Positions 9,258 through 19,900 of a stretch of 64,000 bases of DNA are shown here, piece by piece. This DNA is from Sphingobacterium multivorum (GTDB lineage: Bacteria > Bacteroidota > Bacteroidia > Sphingobacteriales > Sphingobacteriaceae). Location of the stretch: the NCBI RefSeq assembly GCF_900457465.1, contig NZ_UAUU01000008.1:434001-498000 (forward strand), given 5' to 3'. The translations under genes and the position numbers were made by a program. Each line of letters starts with the position of its first letter. Within the stretch, counting starts at the first letter, position 1. Under the pieces are notes generated by a model, which searched no databases, was not told the DNA's origin, and worked only from the letters and a program-made list of their open reading frames with translations.

Positions 9258-9882
9258 TTTGTATGTACTTGAATTTTTTTGGTTTACAAAGGCGATAACG
9301 GCTTCGATGTTGTCATTCCTTTTTGCTGAATACAAAATAGTAGGAATATGCACTTTAATAGCATGGCGATTAGGTCCCGATACGACTTTGATGTAAAAAA
9401 CGCTTTATGTAATTATTGAATCACTTTATAAAATTATAACTGAATAAAACCTAAATTTGAACATTTTACCTTTCATCCTGGTTCAGTATTTGTCTTCATA
9501 GCGCTAATATATTGTCATCCTATCTTTTTAAAATTGGATGAGGATTCTTTGATTGTTGCAGTAAATGAGTCGGTTACAGTCTTTATTTGAAAAGGTCGTT
9601 TCTATACTGCAGGTCGAAACTTTCATCTTTAACCAGCCACCAATTCAGTATTGAGCCATGCTGTTACTATTTTGTTTCTAATATCGCAGCTGTTGAAAAA
9701 TTGGAATTTACTCCTATTTTTATACCTTCAAATTTACAATCTATGTGAAACATTGATTCAGTTAGTTAGGATCGGTTTATTGAGATGACTGGCTTTGGTT
9801 ATGTGGAATGAGAAAAATAAGTGATGTAATAGCGAGTTTTTTCAGCCGATTGTACACATAGACTTACATTAATTTTACCTTA
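9258..9882. other. Gene-free AT-rich intergenic stretch
   Basis: No ORF with recognisable protein character, no RNA gene and no clear repeat was found. The longest frame here (9123-9353, minus) has no recognisable domain and overlaps the terminator. It probably contains the promoter of the AraC gene at 9883 near its right end. Confidence 0.5.
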
Positions 9883-10713
9883 ATGAAAACAGAGCATTTG
9901 CCAATTACACTCACGGAAGAGGGGGTATTTTACAAAGAAATAAGTGGGACCGAAGATTATAATAAGACAACAAAATGTACGTATTTTTTGATGGTGCTAT
10001 TTTCTGAAGGAAGTGGTACGCATTATATTGATACAGCGGAATATCCGATCAGAGGGGGGCAGCTTCGTTTTTTATTTCCAGGGCAGCATCACCACTGGAC
10101 TACCGGCCCGGAGACGAGTGCGCAGAAAATTGTCGTGGGAAAGAAAGTATTTGAAACTTTCTCCAGTCTTAGTGAGATTTATTTCATTCGTCACAATTTG
10201 CATCCCGTCTTTAAACTCAGCACATCTTTATTTGAGGTGATATTTAATGAAATGAAAAGTACCCAACGTGATCTCTTGGCGTTGGAATCGGATGGAAAGT
10301 GGAACGAAATTGTCCGCTTGAGAATCGATATACTCGTTTCTTTGATAAAAAAGGAAGCTGGAGATTATTTAAAGGAAAATCTTCTTGGAAATTCAAATGT
10401 AATTATTGACTCTTTTTGGGATCTTGTGAATGTAAATTTCCTTACTCAAAAAAAAGTAAGTTGGTATGCTAAGCGATTGCATGTAACGGGTAATTATCTG
10501 AATATCCTTTGCCGAAGATATCTCCATATGACAGCTTCAAGCGTGGTTCAACTGCGAATAACACAAGAGGCTAAACAACTCTTAAAATTCTCAGGTAAAA
10601 GTATAAAAGAGATTGCATTTTATTTAGGGTTTGAATCGTTATCGGCATTTTCTACATTCTTTAAGAACAACAGTGGTTACTCGCCATCTGTTTATAAAGG
10701 GCAGTCATCTTAA
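9883..10713 (+). CDS. AraC-family transcriptional regulator
   Basis: 276 residues. The N-terminal ~150 residues are a cupin-like sensing domain (GSGTHYIDTAEYPIRGGQL, then FPGQHHHW). The C-terminal ~95 residues are a double helix-turn-helix AraC domain with RLHVTGNYLNILCRRYLHM and a second helix pair SIKEIAFYLGFESLSAFSTF. It is isolated between two long intergenic regions, so its target is not evident from context. Auto-regulation or control of a distant gene is possible. Confidence 0.9.
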   Translation: MKTEHLPITLTEEGVFYKEISGTEDYNKTTKCTYFLMVLFSEGSGTHYIDTAEYPIRGGQLRFLFPGQHHHWTTGPETSAQKIVVGKKVFETFSSLSEIYFIRHNLHPVFKLSTSLFEVIFNEMKSTQRDLLALESDGKWNEIVRLRIDILVSLIKKEAGDYLKENLLGNSNVIIDSFWDLVNVNFLTQKKVSWYAKRLHVTGNYLNILCRRYLHMTASSVVQLRITQEAKQLLKFSGKSIKEIAFYLGFESLSAFSTFFKNNSGYSPSVYKGQSS

Positions 10714-11424
10714 AAGACCAAAAGTAGAAATCAAAAATAGGATATGCCAGGGAAGAGTTCATCGTGCATAGCAGGGCGAACCGCTGACGGATGGTACTCA
10801 ATGGGCGAAGTTGATGTGCTATAAAGAGATTAATTTGTAACTATCTGTTTATATTAAACTATTTAAGTGGCTTATTGATATAGGATTATGTTTATATTAT
10901 TTTGGTGTTATGTCAGTTTGGCAGATGCGTGAATCAACTCGCTGTTGGCTTTACAGGACTGCTTCGATTTCAGAAAGATGTGTTTCTTAATAGGGTTGCC
11001 CTACATTTTCCAACGAAAGAATGCAGTGAACTCGTACTTTATCTTGGCAGATAGGCAAAAGGACGGGGCCTGTTGGTTTTTTGTATACTGAACACCTTAA
11101 TTTAGCTTTTGATAAAGTGGATTAGGGTATTGTTTTCGTGGTTGGATGTCCAGGTCACGTTATTATTTGATAGGAATATACATATAGTTCCATTACAAAA
11201 AATATGAGCCGTACAGCAAATAATTTGCAATGGTGTTATTTTATGTATATATTTTAATTGCTTATATACAGTGTATTGTGGTCTTTATATTGATTAAAAG
11301 TATAGGTGGTGTTTTGGCTAATAAGGACGACTAATGTATCTTTTGGAAATTGTTGCGTAGGATGAAACGATCAAATGATTGTGGAAAAAAATGCATAAAT
11401 TAGGAGAACTAAACAAGCTGTTTT
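10714..11424. other. Gene-free intergenic stretch
   Basis: About 710 bp, AT-rich, with short frames only. No tRNA, hairpin with T-run or recognisable protein remnant was found. An AGGAG-like purine run at 11402-11407 precedes the next gene. Confidence 0.5.
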
Positions 11425-12018
11425 ATGAACATGAACTTTATTCCAAAAGCTTTCTTCCTATTTACGCTCTGTCTGATCCATGTAATCGGTCATGCGCAAG
11501 AAAGCAACAACAATAAGAAATTGTGGGCAAAATCAATTTTGAATCAACAAGCGCCAAAACTGGAGGTGGAACAATGGCTGACTGATGTGCCGGATACAAA
11601 GGGTAAATTTATCCTCATTGATTTTTGGGCCACCTGGTGTGGACCCTGCAGGAAAGTTATTCCCGAACTCAACGAGTGGCATAAGAAGTATGGTGATAAA
11701 CTTGTGATCATTGGCCTTTCGGATGAAAAAGCAGCGGTCATTAAAAAGGCGAAGGAGATTAAAATTGATTATTTTTCAGCGATTGATACGAAAGCGAAGT
11801 TGAAGAAACAGCTCGAAGTTCAGGGAATACCACATTGCATTCTAGTGGATCCTGAGGGAATTGTGCGTTGGGAGGGTTTTCCTACGTTGGAGGGGCATGA
11901 GCTAACCGATGATGTCGTTTCTGGTCTCATCAGAAAGTATTCGCGGAAGCGTGGGAGATTCAAAGATAGCAGTCCCTATTTTCTGCGGCAGGAAGAAGTG
12001 ATGTTGGCTGGATTGTAA
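11425..12018 (+). CDS. TlpA-family thiol-disulfide oxidoreductase
   Basis: 197 residues with a signal peptide ending GHAQ (residue ~25) and a complete thioredoxin domain. The active site is WCGPC at 71-75 within DFWATWCGPC, followed by KVIPELNEW, and the cis-Pro loop is VQGIPHCILVDPEG. This is the canonical periplasmic reductase type used in cytochrome c maturation or redox repair. The final ~25 residues are basic and extend beyond the fold. A double hairpin lies downstream, between it and the convergent cold-shock gene. Confidence 0.92.
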   Translation: MNMNFIPKAFFLFTLCLIHVIGHAQESNNNKKLWAKSILNQQAPKLEVEQWLTDVPDTKGKFILIDFWATWCGPCRKVIPELNEWHKKYGDKLVIIGLSDEKAAVIKKAKEIKIDYFSAIDTKAKLKKQLEVQGIPHCILVDPEGIVRWEGFPTLEGHELTDDVVSGLIRKYSRKRGRFKDSSPYFLRQEEVMLAGL

Positions 12019-12090
12019 AAGTCTTCAGCAACCCAGATCGATAAATTCTCCGATTTTTAGTCGGTACTTGGGTAAAAAATGAATAAAAAA

Positions 12091-12116
12091 AAGTGTAACG
12101 GTTGCCCGTTACACTT
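12091..12116 (-). terminator. Terminator hairpin of the cold-shock gene
   Basis: Perfect 11-bp inverted repeat AAGTGTAACGG/CCGTTACACTT with a 4-nt loop. Read on the minus strand it is followed by a run of T (the A-run at 12085-12092). It lies 43 bp beyond the stop of the minus-strand cold-shock gene. Confidence 0.8.
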
Positions 12117-12118
12117 CG

Positions 12119-12145
12119 CAAGAAGATAAATAAATTATCTTCTTG
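12119..12145. terminator. Second hairpin between convergent genes
   Basis: Perfect 11-bp inverted repeat CAAGAAGATAA/TTATCTTCTTG with a 5-nt loop, two bases from the previous hairpin. It lacks a strong T-run and probably adds RNA stability or termination for the convergent transcripts. Confidence 0.55.
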
Positions 12146-12158
12146 TGTGTTTACTTAA

Positions 12159-12350
12159 TTATGCGATACGTACGTTAACTGCATTAACGCCTTTTTTACC
12201 ATTTTCTACATCAAATGTTACGCTGTCATTTTCGCGTACTTCGTTGATTAAACCAGATACGTGTACGAAAATGTCGTCTCCACCACCCGCAGGCGTGATA
12301 AAACCAAAACCTTTTGTTTGGTTGAAGAATTTAATAGTTCCTTCTTGCAT
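12159..12350 (-). CDS. Cold-shock protein (CspA family)
   Basis: 63 residues, the normal size of a single cold-shock domain. RNP1 (KGFGFI) and RNP2 (DIFVHVSGL) RNA-binding motifs are both present, after an N-terminal EGTIKFFNQ strand. It acts as a single-strand RNA/DNA chaperone in the cytoplasm. The upstream minus-strand region (12351-12700) is long and gene-poor, consistent with the long 5' leader typical of cold-shock mRNAs. Two hairpins lie downstream. Confidence 0.96.
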   Translation of the reverse strand: MQEGTIKFFNQTKGFGFITPAGGGDDIFVHVSGLINEVRENDSVTFDVENGKKGVNAVNVRIA

Positions 12351-12704
12351 TGTTTTATAAATTATATTAAAGTAATCTGTACTACACTATTGTGATAAAT
12401 GAATATGAACAATAGTTAATCGATTTTTTGCAAGAAATGGGATCTGATTTTAATGATCTTGGATTGACTCAAGTCCAAAAAGGTCTTTACCTCCGTTTTG
12501 CTAACAAAAAAGCTTCTGAAAATGCGAAAACTGAGCAGTAAGTAAAACTTGACGATTTCAGATAAGCAAAGGCGGAGCCGATTATAATCCAAATTTAAGT
12601 ATAAATTATTGATATATACAGTGTTTTATTTTTTTTATATAAAATAAATTCTTATCACGCTTAAAACTTGCGATATACGAGCGGGGTCTATCGCCCCGGC
12701 AAAG
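12351..12704. other. Probable cold-shock 5' leader and intergenic region
   Basis: About 350 bp between the cold-shock gene and the stop of the FabH-like gene, both on the minus strand. A 34-residue plus-strand frame (12437-12541) is present but not recognised. No obvious terminator separates the two genes. Confidence 0.4.
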
Positions 12705-13763
12705 CTATACGCGATAGACAAAAGCATTGATATTCATGCCCGCACCAACAGATGCAAATAGAATAATATCGCCTGCGTGCAAGGATTGGTTGTCTATCTG
12801 ACCACGCGAAATAAGATCATAGAGCGTAGGAATGGTAGCCACACTACTATTTCCTAGGGTATGGATGGTCATCGGCATAATGTCGGGTGGCGGAACTGTA
12901 TCGTATAGGGCATAGAATCTCATGAGAATGGCTTCGTCCATCTTCTCGTTGGCTTGGTGGATCAGTATTTTTTTGATTGCTGTGATATCGAGATCTGCTT
13001 TTTGGAGGCAGGCTTGCATGGCTAAGGGAACTTTGCTGAGGGCAAATTCATAGATTTTACGCCCTTTCATTTTGATATAGCGGATATCAGGATCCTGCTC
13101 TTGTTGATACGAGCTTCCGAAGTTGAGATATTCAGCTTCCTCAAGCGCATAAGTTGCGCTTTCATGCGATAGGAGCCCTTGTTCTGTGGTGCTGCCTTCG
13201 ACGACGACAGCACCGGCGCCATCCGCATAAATCATCGAATCTCTGTCAAAAGGATCTATAACACGGGAAAGCGTTTCTGCGCCAATGACCATACAGCGCT
13301 TTGCCATACCCGATTTAATGAAAGCGTTGGCGTGCAATACGCCTTCGTTCCAGCCGGGACAGCCAAACAGTAAATCATAAGCCACACATTTGGGATTGCT
13401 GATCCCTAACTTTTTTTTCACTCTGCTCGCTAAACTTGGTACAGTATCCGATTGGATTTTGCCGGATGGCACATCGCCATAATTATGCGCAACAATAATA
13501 TAATCCAAGGTTTCGGCATCAATGTCTGCGTTTTCAATGGCAAGTTGACCAGCTCGGAAAGCAAGGTCTGAAGCCATCTGGTCAGCGTCGGCGTAGCGAC
13601 GTTCCTCAATGCCGGTGATTGCTTTAAATTTTTCTATGACAGAAGCCGGTTGCTTAAATGGCTGGCCATTTTCATCCAAAAAAAGATGATCGGCAAAATC
13701 TGCATTGGTTATTTTATGGGGTGGAATATAACTGCCAGAACCGATAATTCTAATATTCATCAT
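12705..13763 (-). CDS. 3-oxoacyl-ACP synthase III-like (FabH/thiolase-fold) protein
   Basis: 352 residues. The catalytic triad of beta-ketoacyl synthase III is visible: Cys135 in LLFGCPGWNEG, His269 in LIHQANEKM and Asn305 in HTLGNSSVAT. These residues condense an acyl-CoA starter with malonyl-ACP. It is slightly longer than housekeeping FabH (~320-330) and has an inserted segment around 215-230. It is a monocistronic minus-strand gene with no fatty-acid genes nearby, so it is more likely a specialised ketoacyl synthase than the essential FabH. Confidence 0.88.
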   Translation of the reverse strand: MMNIRIIGSGSYIPPHKITNADFADHLFLDENGQPFKQPASVIEKFKAITGIEERRYADADQMASDLAFRAGQLAIENADIDAETLDYIIVAHNYGDVPSGKIQSDTVPSLASRVKKKLGISNPKCVAYDLLFGCPGWNEGVLHANAFIKSGMAKRCMVIGAETLSRVIDPFDRDSMIYADGAGAVVVEGSTTEQGLLSHESATYALEEAEYLNFGSSYQQEQDPDIRYIKMKGRKIYEFALSKVPLAMQACLQKADLDITAIKKILIHQANEKMDEAILMRFYALYDTVPPPDIMPMTIHTLGNSSVATIPTLYDLISRGQIDNQSLHAGDIILFASVGAGMNINAFVYRV

Positions 13764-13907
13764 TGTTTCTCCGTGCGTATTGTGTTTAAATATATTTCGA
13801 CGATCATCCCCTTATGCTATGCTGAATCCTTATGGTCGTATACATTCACATTTTTGGCGGCCTATTTCCTTTTCAGCTTTAATTTACTAAATATTATCGG
13901 GATAGCG

Positions 13908-15050
13908 TTAATTTTCTTTCTCGCACCAGTCCAGCAGTGGTTTGTATAAGCCCTGAATATCTTTCGGGTTGTTGTCCTTATAAAGGCGAAACAATTCGGC
14001 GTTAAATTCATCTGCCTTGGGAAATCCTTTCTTATTGACCATCATATCGTTGACGTTTTCAACTATCTGTCCAAAAAGATCGTGATCTTCTCCAAACTTG
14101 TTGTAACAATATAAAATGAAAAGTCCCCAGGTTAAATATTCATCGAATACTTTTACCGGAGTCGGATAATGAACCGTACTTTTGTTCGCTGAATCTACCC
14201 ATACTTCCCTGTTATTGAAAATTGCATCAATCTGTTTTTTGTTTTTTTCGCTCAATGGACCTACGTAGTTGTGGTCTATCTCTGTGAAAATGATGCGTGT
14301 ATTGAAGGCTTTTTTGAATTTGGGGCTCCAGGATTCATCTTCGCGAAGGGTTGGTAAAAAAAGCAGAATTTCTTTGAAACCTTTGTACTTGAAGGTGTGG
14401 GTCGCATTCATTCCGGCAATCAGGGGGGAGGTCAATACACGGTAGCTATTGATTGTATAATCGAATTTATGTTCTAACCATTCTTTCTGCTCGGCAATGG
14501 AAGCATACTCCTGATATGCTGTACGAAGGCTGTCGTAATAGGTTTGATGCGCTTTGTAGAATGCCCGGTATCCACTCTGTTTGGCAAATTCTTCCAGATC
14601 GTTTTTGTAGCCGGGGATGGGATTTGATTTGACCTGATAATTTCCCACTCCTCTCGCTGGAAAAATATAGATGTTGGTAGGTACTAATTGATCGTTTTTA
14701 AATTTAAAGCCATATACATTGGCCGCTAAGAGGAAATAGTTGGTTAGATTCTCTCGCAGCTTCTGATCAAATTTCTTTACGATAGGCAAATTGGAAAATG
14801 GGGTAAAATGCGTTTTGACCTCCTCAAAATACGCTGTATTCTGCTTGGTCATGTTTGGGTTTTCCTTACCAAAGTCAGTTATTGCAAAGATAATATAAAT
14901 GAGTTCCTGCGCCTCATTGATTTCAACAGTTGTCTTGCCATCGTTTTGGACAATATAGGCTTTGCTAAAATCGACGTCTTTTTCTTGACACATGGCTCGG
15001 CTGCCCATTAAGCCAAAGCATATTAGAATAAAAAGGAGTTTTCTTTTCAT
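13908..15050 (-). CDS. Secreted protein of unknown function (DUF4932-like)
   Basis: 380 residues with a signal peptide (MKRKLLFILICFGLMGSRAM, cleavage near residue 21). The mature protein is soluble, rich in aromatic and charged residues, with no transmembrane segment. The start EINEAQELIYIIFAITDFGKE and overall layout resemble DUF4932-type Bacteroidota secreted proteins, but no HExxH or other catalytic motif was seen. The assignment to that family is by recall of its general look and is tentative. The 273-bp space to the divergent sigma factor gene contains both promoters. Confidence 0.6.
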   Translation of the reverse strand: MKRKLLFILICFGLMGSRAMCQEKDVDFSKAYIVQNDGKTTVEINEAQELIYIIFAITDFGKENPNMTKQNTAYFEEVKTHFTPFSNLPIVKKFDQKLRENLTNYFLLAANVYGFKFKNDQLVPTNIYIFPARGVGNYQVKSNPIPGYKNDLEEFAKQSGYRAFYKAHQTYYDSLRTAYQEYASIAEQKEWLEHKFDYTINSYRVLTSPLIAGMNATHTFKYKGFKEILLFLPTLREDESWSPKFKKAFNTRIIFTEIDHNYVGPLSEKNKKQIDAIFNNREVWVDSANKSTVHYPTPVKVFDEYLTWGLFILYCYNKFGEDHDLFGQIVENVNDMMVNKKGFPKADEFNAELFRLYKDNNPKDIQGLYKPLLDWCEKEN

Positions 15051-15323
15051 CGTATCGTTAGTTCATATAATTATTGATAGGACATGTTGGTGATCGCATA
15101 ACATTCTTGCAGTTAACGGTCATGCCTGAAATGGGGATTTCACTATGAAATGAAATATTCCCGACTGCAATTATAGGGAGATTTCTGCTTGTTTTATAAT
15201 AAAATTTGTACAATAAGGGATAAATGCTTCTCATGGAAGAGGCGCTTTATTTGATTTGTTTAATTTAATATTGATCTTAACTTAATACTGAGGAAACCTT
15301 GTGCTTTTAATTTTGACAGCGCA

Positions 15324-15848
15324 ATGGAACACATTCAGCCTATCAAATCTTCCAATCAGAAAAGTTTCAATCTCGTATACGAAAAGTACCATCGACAGAT
15401 TTATGGTTTCGTACTCAAGCGTACGCAATCGGACTATATTGCCCAGGAGGTAACACAGCTGACCTTTATCAAACTCTGGGACCAAAGAGAGAAGCTCGAC
15501 GAGCAGCTCAGTATTTTGCTACAGCTTTTCGGTATGGCGCGGCAGGTCATGATCGATCTGCTGCGCAAGGAGGCGACACGTTTCAAATATGAGGGGCAGA
15601 CAGCATCGACACCTTTTACCGATAGTCTGATCAAGGCGATTGAAAATAAAGACCTCTTGCGTATGATGGAAAAAGATATCCAAAATATGCCGACGATGCG
15701 TCGGAAGGTCTTTGAACTGAGCCGTAAAGAAGGTCTTTCCCATAAAGAGATTGCTGCTCATTTTTCCATTTCGACAAAAACCGTAGAACAGCATATCAGT
15801 AAAGCACTTCTACAGCTCAAACAACATCTTTATTCAATCATGCTATAA
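15324..15848 (+). CDS. ECF-type RNA polymerase sigma factor
   Basis: 174 residues. Region 2 is at ~15-80 (YEKYHRQIYGFVLKRTQSDYIAQEVTQLTFIKLW) and region 4 at ~115-170 (LSRKEGLSHKEIAAHFSISTKTVEQHISKAL). It belongs to the FecI-like group that is paired with a FecR anti-sigma and a SusC receptor in Bacteroidota. It heads a co-directional series: sigma, FecR, SusC, SusD, phosphatase. The expected role is to transcribe this nutrient-uptake unit when the anti-sigma releases it. Confidence 0.95.
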   Translation: MEHIQPIKSSNQKSFNLVYEKYHRQIYGFVLKRTQSDYIAQEVTQLTFIKLWDQREKLDEQLSILLQLFGMARQVMIDLLRKEATRFKYEGQTASTPFTDSLIKAIENKDLLRMMEKDIQNMPTMRRKVFELSRKEGLSHKEIAAHFSISTKTVEQHISKALLQLKQHLYSIML

Positions 15849-15931
15849 GTCCTTTATGTTAAGGATTGATGCCCTTTATTAAATAATTGTTAAGAACTAA
15901 GGGATGTCGTGCTGGCCTGCGTAATAGGAGT

Positions 15932-16990
15932 ATGAAGCATGATAAAAAGCAGCATCAGATCAAAAAGAAGATCTGGAAAATGCCCTTCCTCGTGAACGAA
16001 CTTTTTAAGGACGAAGACTGGAGGAAATTTGATGGTACGACAATGGAGGAGCCTGTGCCTACGGAAACGATGAAAACGCTTATCCAGACTGCTATTCAAA
16101 ATCAGGAAAAAGCACAGGATCGTAAGGAATTACGTCGGTATCGGTTGGTAAAATTACTGCGGTACAGTGCCGCAGCTGCAGTTCTCCTTTTCTTTTCCTT
16201 TCATTTTGTTACCTGGTGGACGAAAGATTCAGTTGTGCAGCCGAATGCTCTGCGGTCCGCAGCTAAGCCTGTTATCGAACATAAAGATACCGTCTGGACC
16301 TCAATAGAAAATAAAAATCCCCGCAGTATAATCCTGGATCTACCCGATGGATCACATGTACGCTTGTTCGCTCAAAGTCATATTCGCTATGTGAAAAATT
16401 TTGTTGACAATGCCCGTGATATAGAACTTACGGGGAAAGCTTACTTTGATGTCGCTTCGGACCCGAAGCGTCCATTTTCAGTACTTGCCAGCGGAACCAA
16501 AACAACAGCGCTTGGTACATCCTTTACGATTAATACCAAATTGAAGCATAAAGCCGTGTCTGTGGCATTACATACCGGTAAGGTGCTTGTATCCTCGCTA
16601 ACAAACGGTTTCAAACAGGTCTTTTTAGCTGACCCAGGTCAAAAACTGACAGTTGATGCACGAGGGGCAACAACAATTGATGTTGTCAATAAAGAAAAGA
16701 CCTTGAGCATGCCAGGTCTATCGGCCCCAGCACTGTTAAAGCTGAAAAATACACCAATGCCAGCTGTGCTACAGGCGTTGGAAACAGCATTTAAAAAACA
16801 GATCCATTTGGGTGACAAGGGAATTGCTGCTATTCATTATACAGGTGAGATCGATGTGCATCACGATTCATTGAAAGATATCTTGACTACAATCTGCCTG
16901 ATCAATGAATTGCGCTTTGTCGCCAATGCCGATGGCAGCTATACGCTTTACAAACAGGAAAATACAATTACCGAACATCTAAACAACTAA
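15932..16990 (+). CDS. FecR-family anti-sigma factor with DUF4974-type C-terminus
   Basis: About 352 residues from the chosen start (preceded by AGGAG); an in-frame upstream start at 15887 is possible. The cytoplasmic N-terminal ~85 residues precede one transmembrane helix (AAAAVLLFFSFHFVTWW). The periplasmic FecR domain follows (ITLDLPDGS-type RSIILDLPDGSHVRLFAQS, then ELTGKAYFDVASDPKRPF). The C-terminal ~80 residues are a DUF4974/secretin-like module (LKLKNTPMPAVLQALETAFKKQ). It transduces a signal from an outer-membrane receptor to the adjacent ECF sigma. The next gene, SusC, starts 5 bp after its stop. Confidence 0.92.
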   Translation: MKHDKKQHQIKKKIWKMPFLVNELFKDEDWRKFDGTTMEEPVPTETMKTLIQTAIQNQEKAQDRKELRRYRLVKLLRYSAAAAVLLFFSFHFVTWWTKDSVVQPNALRSAAKPVIEHKDTVWTSIENKNPRSIILDLPDGSHVRLFAQSHIRYVKNFVDNARDIELTGKAYFDVASDPKRPFSVLASGTKTTALGTSFTINTKLKHKAVSVALHTGKVLVSSLTNGFKQVFLADPGQKLTVDARGATTIDVVNKEKTLSMPGLSAPALLKLKNTPMPAVLQALETAFKKQIHLGDKGIAAIHYTGEIDVHHDSLKDILTTICLINELRFVANADGSYTLYKQENTITEHLNN

Positions 16991-16995
16991 CAGAT

Positions 16996-19900
16996 ATGCT
17001 CAACAAGAAAAATCCACAAAAAAAGAACCTGCTTATTTTTGCGTTGCTTTCCGCTGGACTTACCAACGTACATGCGCAGCAGCAACAAGTGAAGGGAGCT
17101 GTACAAAATGAAAAGGGCGAGTTTCTCCCTGGTGTCAGCGTTAAGGCAATTCAGGTCAATGGAGGTCCAAGTGTGACGACCAGTACGAATAGCCAGGGAC
17201 TATTCCATTTTCAGAATTTAGTAGAACATGCAGGCTATCAATTTGTGTTTTCGGCTGTAGGATTTCAGTCCGATACCTTATCGGGTTATGTCGTCGAAGC
17301 AAGAAAGCCTTTGTCGTTGAGTGTGAAGCTTCAGCAGAGTGCCGTTAAACTGGATGAGGTCGTTATTGGTTATGGCCGTGTATCCAGAAAGGATCTGACG
17401 AGTTCCATCAGCACTATTAAAGCCGAAGATGCTAACGTTGGCGTATTTACTTCGCCAGCACAGATGCTGCAGGGGAAAGTTGCCGGCCTGACAATTTCGA
17501 GCAATAACAGCAATCCCAATGCTACACCTTCCGTTAGTCTTCGGGGAGCTTCAACTTTGCGTAGTGGTGAAGCGATGGAGCCCTACTATGTGATCGACGG
17601 CGTCCCGGGCGCATCCCTGGCCTTGGTGGCGCCAGATGATATTGCCTCGATTGACGTACTGCGTGATGCCTCAGCGACCGCAATTTACGGCTCAAAAGCG
17701 GCCAATGGGGTGATTATTGTCGCAACTAAGCGTGGGAAATCAGGGCAGACCAACATCAATTACAACGGTTATCTGGCGATCGATAAGGTGGCTAAGCATT
17801 ATGAGATGATGAATGCAGCGCAATATAGGTCCTATGTTAATGACAATGGATTTTCGATGGAACCAACTGACGACCTGGGGGCAGATACCGATTGGCAAAG
17901 AACGGTGGAGCGGACAGGGGTATCGAACAACCATAATATATCCATTCTTGGCGGTGCAGAAAAAACACAGTATAGCATTAGTCTCAATACCATCAAAAAC
18001 AATGGGGTTATCAAAGGTACAGATATGGGGCGTCAGATTGCTCGCGCATTTTTGCAGACCAAGGCACTTAATGACCGGTTGACAGCATCTTTCAATATCA
18101 ACGCAAGTATCACCAAGCAGAATGATGTGCTCGCTTTGGATCAGGGACTCAGCGTATATGATGCAATGTACTATTATCTGCCTGTATCGCCGATCCGAAA
18201 TACGGATGGTTCCTGGTTTGAAAAACCCGACCGTTCGCAATATGCCAATCCACTTTCCTTAATTGAAGAGAATACAAATTTTTCTAAAACGAAGGTTCTT
18301 CAGGCACATGCCAAACTGGGCTATGAGATCTTGCCGGGGCTGACCTATAATATTGACCTTTCGTTGCAAAATAGGCAGTTCAATAACGCGCAATACTACG
18401 CGATGTCTTCGATGGCTGCACGTGGCCAAAATGGCAAATCTATCCGTGCCGCAGTAGAAGATGAACGCAAAGTGATGGAAATGAACCTGAGCTATGAAAA
18501 GACATTTGCCGGAAAGCACAAAGTAGCTGCACTGGCCGGTTATTCATGGGAGGTGAACAACAATAACGATGGCTTTCAATTGACGACTTCCGATTATTAT
18601 AACGATGATTTAAGTTACTATAACCCTGGGATGGCGAATGTCGTTGATTTGTTGGGCTTTGGGAACTATTATCTTTCCACCTTGCGTATGATATCTGTTT
18701 ATGGCCGTGTGAATTATGCCTATAATAGCAAGTATCTCCTACAGGCGACGGTAAGACGTGATGGATCTTCGGCTTTTGGGTCGAACAATCGTTGGGCGAC
18801 CTTTCCATCGGTTTCTGCAGCTTGGCGCCTGTCGGAGGAATCGTTCATCCGTGAAAGCGGAATTTTTGATGATTTGAAGTTACGTGCAGGTTATGGTGTG
18901 AGCGGCAACTCGCTGGGTTTTGATGCTTTTACTGCGCAGTCTGTTCGCGGTGCCTCATCCAAGTTTTTCGATTATGTCAGTGCCGATGGTCAGGTAAGCC
19001 CATTGCGCACTTTGATGGTGCTTCGCAATAGTAACCCGAACCTCAAATGGGAAGCCACCAGCATGATTAATCTAGGCTTGGATTTCGGATTTTTGAAAAA
19101 TCGCCTGACAGGATCGTTGGAGGTCTATAAAAAGAAAACAAGCGACCTGATTTATGATTATCAGGTAAGCAAATCGAAATATATTTACCCAACGCTGACG
19201 GCCAATGTCGGTGAAATTGAGAACAAGGGGATCGAACTGAGTCTAAATGCAAAGGCCATTGATAAAGAAGATTTCAAATGGAATACCGGACTGGTGCTAT
19301 CGCACAATACCAATAAGGTGGTGAGCATTGCTAACGAGCAGTTTACGCAGGATTATATCGAATTGTCGGATCTTGGGGGAGCTGGCCAGACCAATATTTT
19401 TCAACAACGACTAACACCTGGCGCGCCTATCGGTCAGTTCTATACCTGGGAATGGGCAGGCTACAACGATGAAGGTGTGTCGGTATTCTATACCCGAGAT
19501 GAGAAAACGGGTGAGCGTACAGGCGAAACAACCACAACGCCACAGAAGAAAGATCAGGCTGTGACGGGAAGTCCACAGCCCAAGTTGACACTGGGTTGGA
19601 ACAATAGTTTTTCGTATAAGAATTTTTCGTTAAACGGAATGTTTCAAGGTGCTTTTGGACAGAAAATTATGAACGCTACCCGGGCGCGTCATTCCAACGT
19701 TGTCGGTAATGCAGGGCAGAAAAACGTGCTTGCCAGCGTCGTGGAAACCGAACGCATGACGGATATCAATGCACATTACCTATCGGATCGTTACCTGGAA
19801 AATGGAAGCTACCTGCGCCTGGCTTATGTTACGTTGGCCTATACGATACCGATGAAAAATATACCGATTAAAAACCTAAGGGTATATGCAACGATGAATA

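Noticed and set aside
9123..9353. 76-residue minus-strand frame after the TlpA-like gene
   Set aside because: It overlaps a plus-strand terminator hairpin, has no recognised domain and no signal peptide. A chance frame or an unrecognisable transposase remnant is equally likely.
17740..18240. 166-residue minus-strand frame inside SusC
   Set aside because: It is antisense to a clear SusC barrel with preserved family motifs; a shadow frame.
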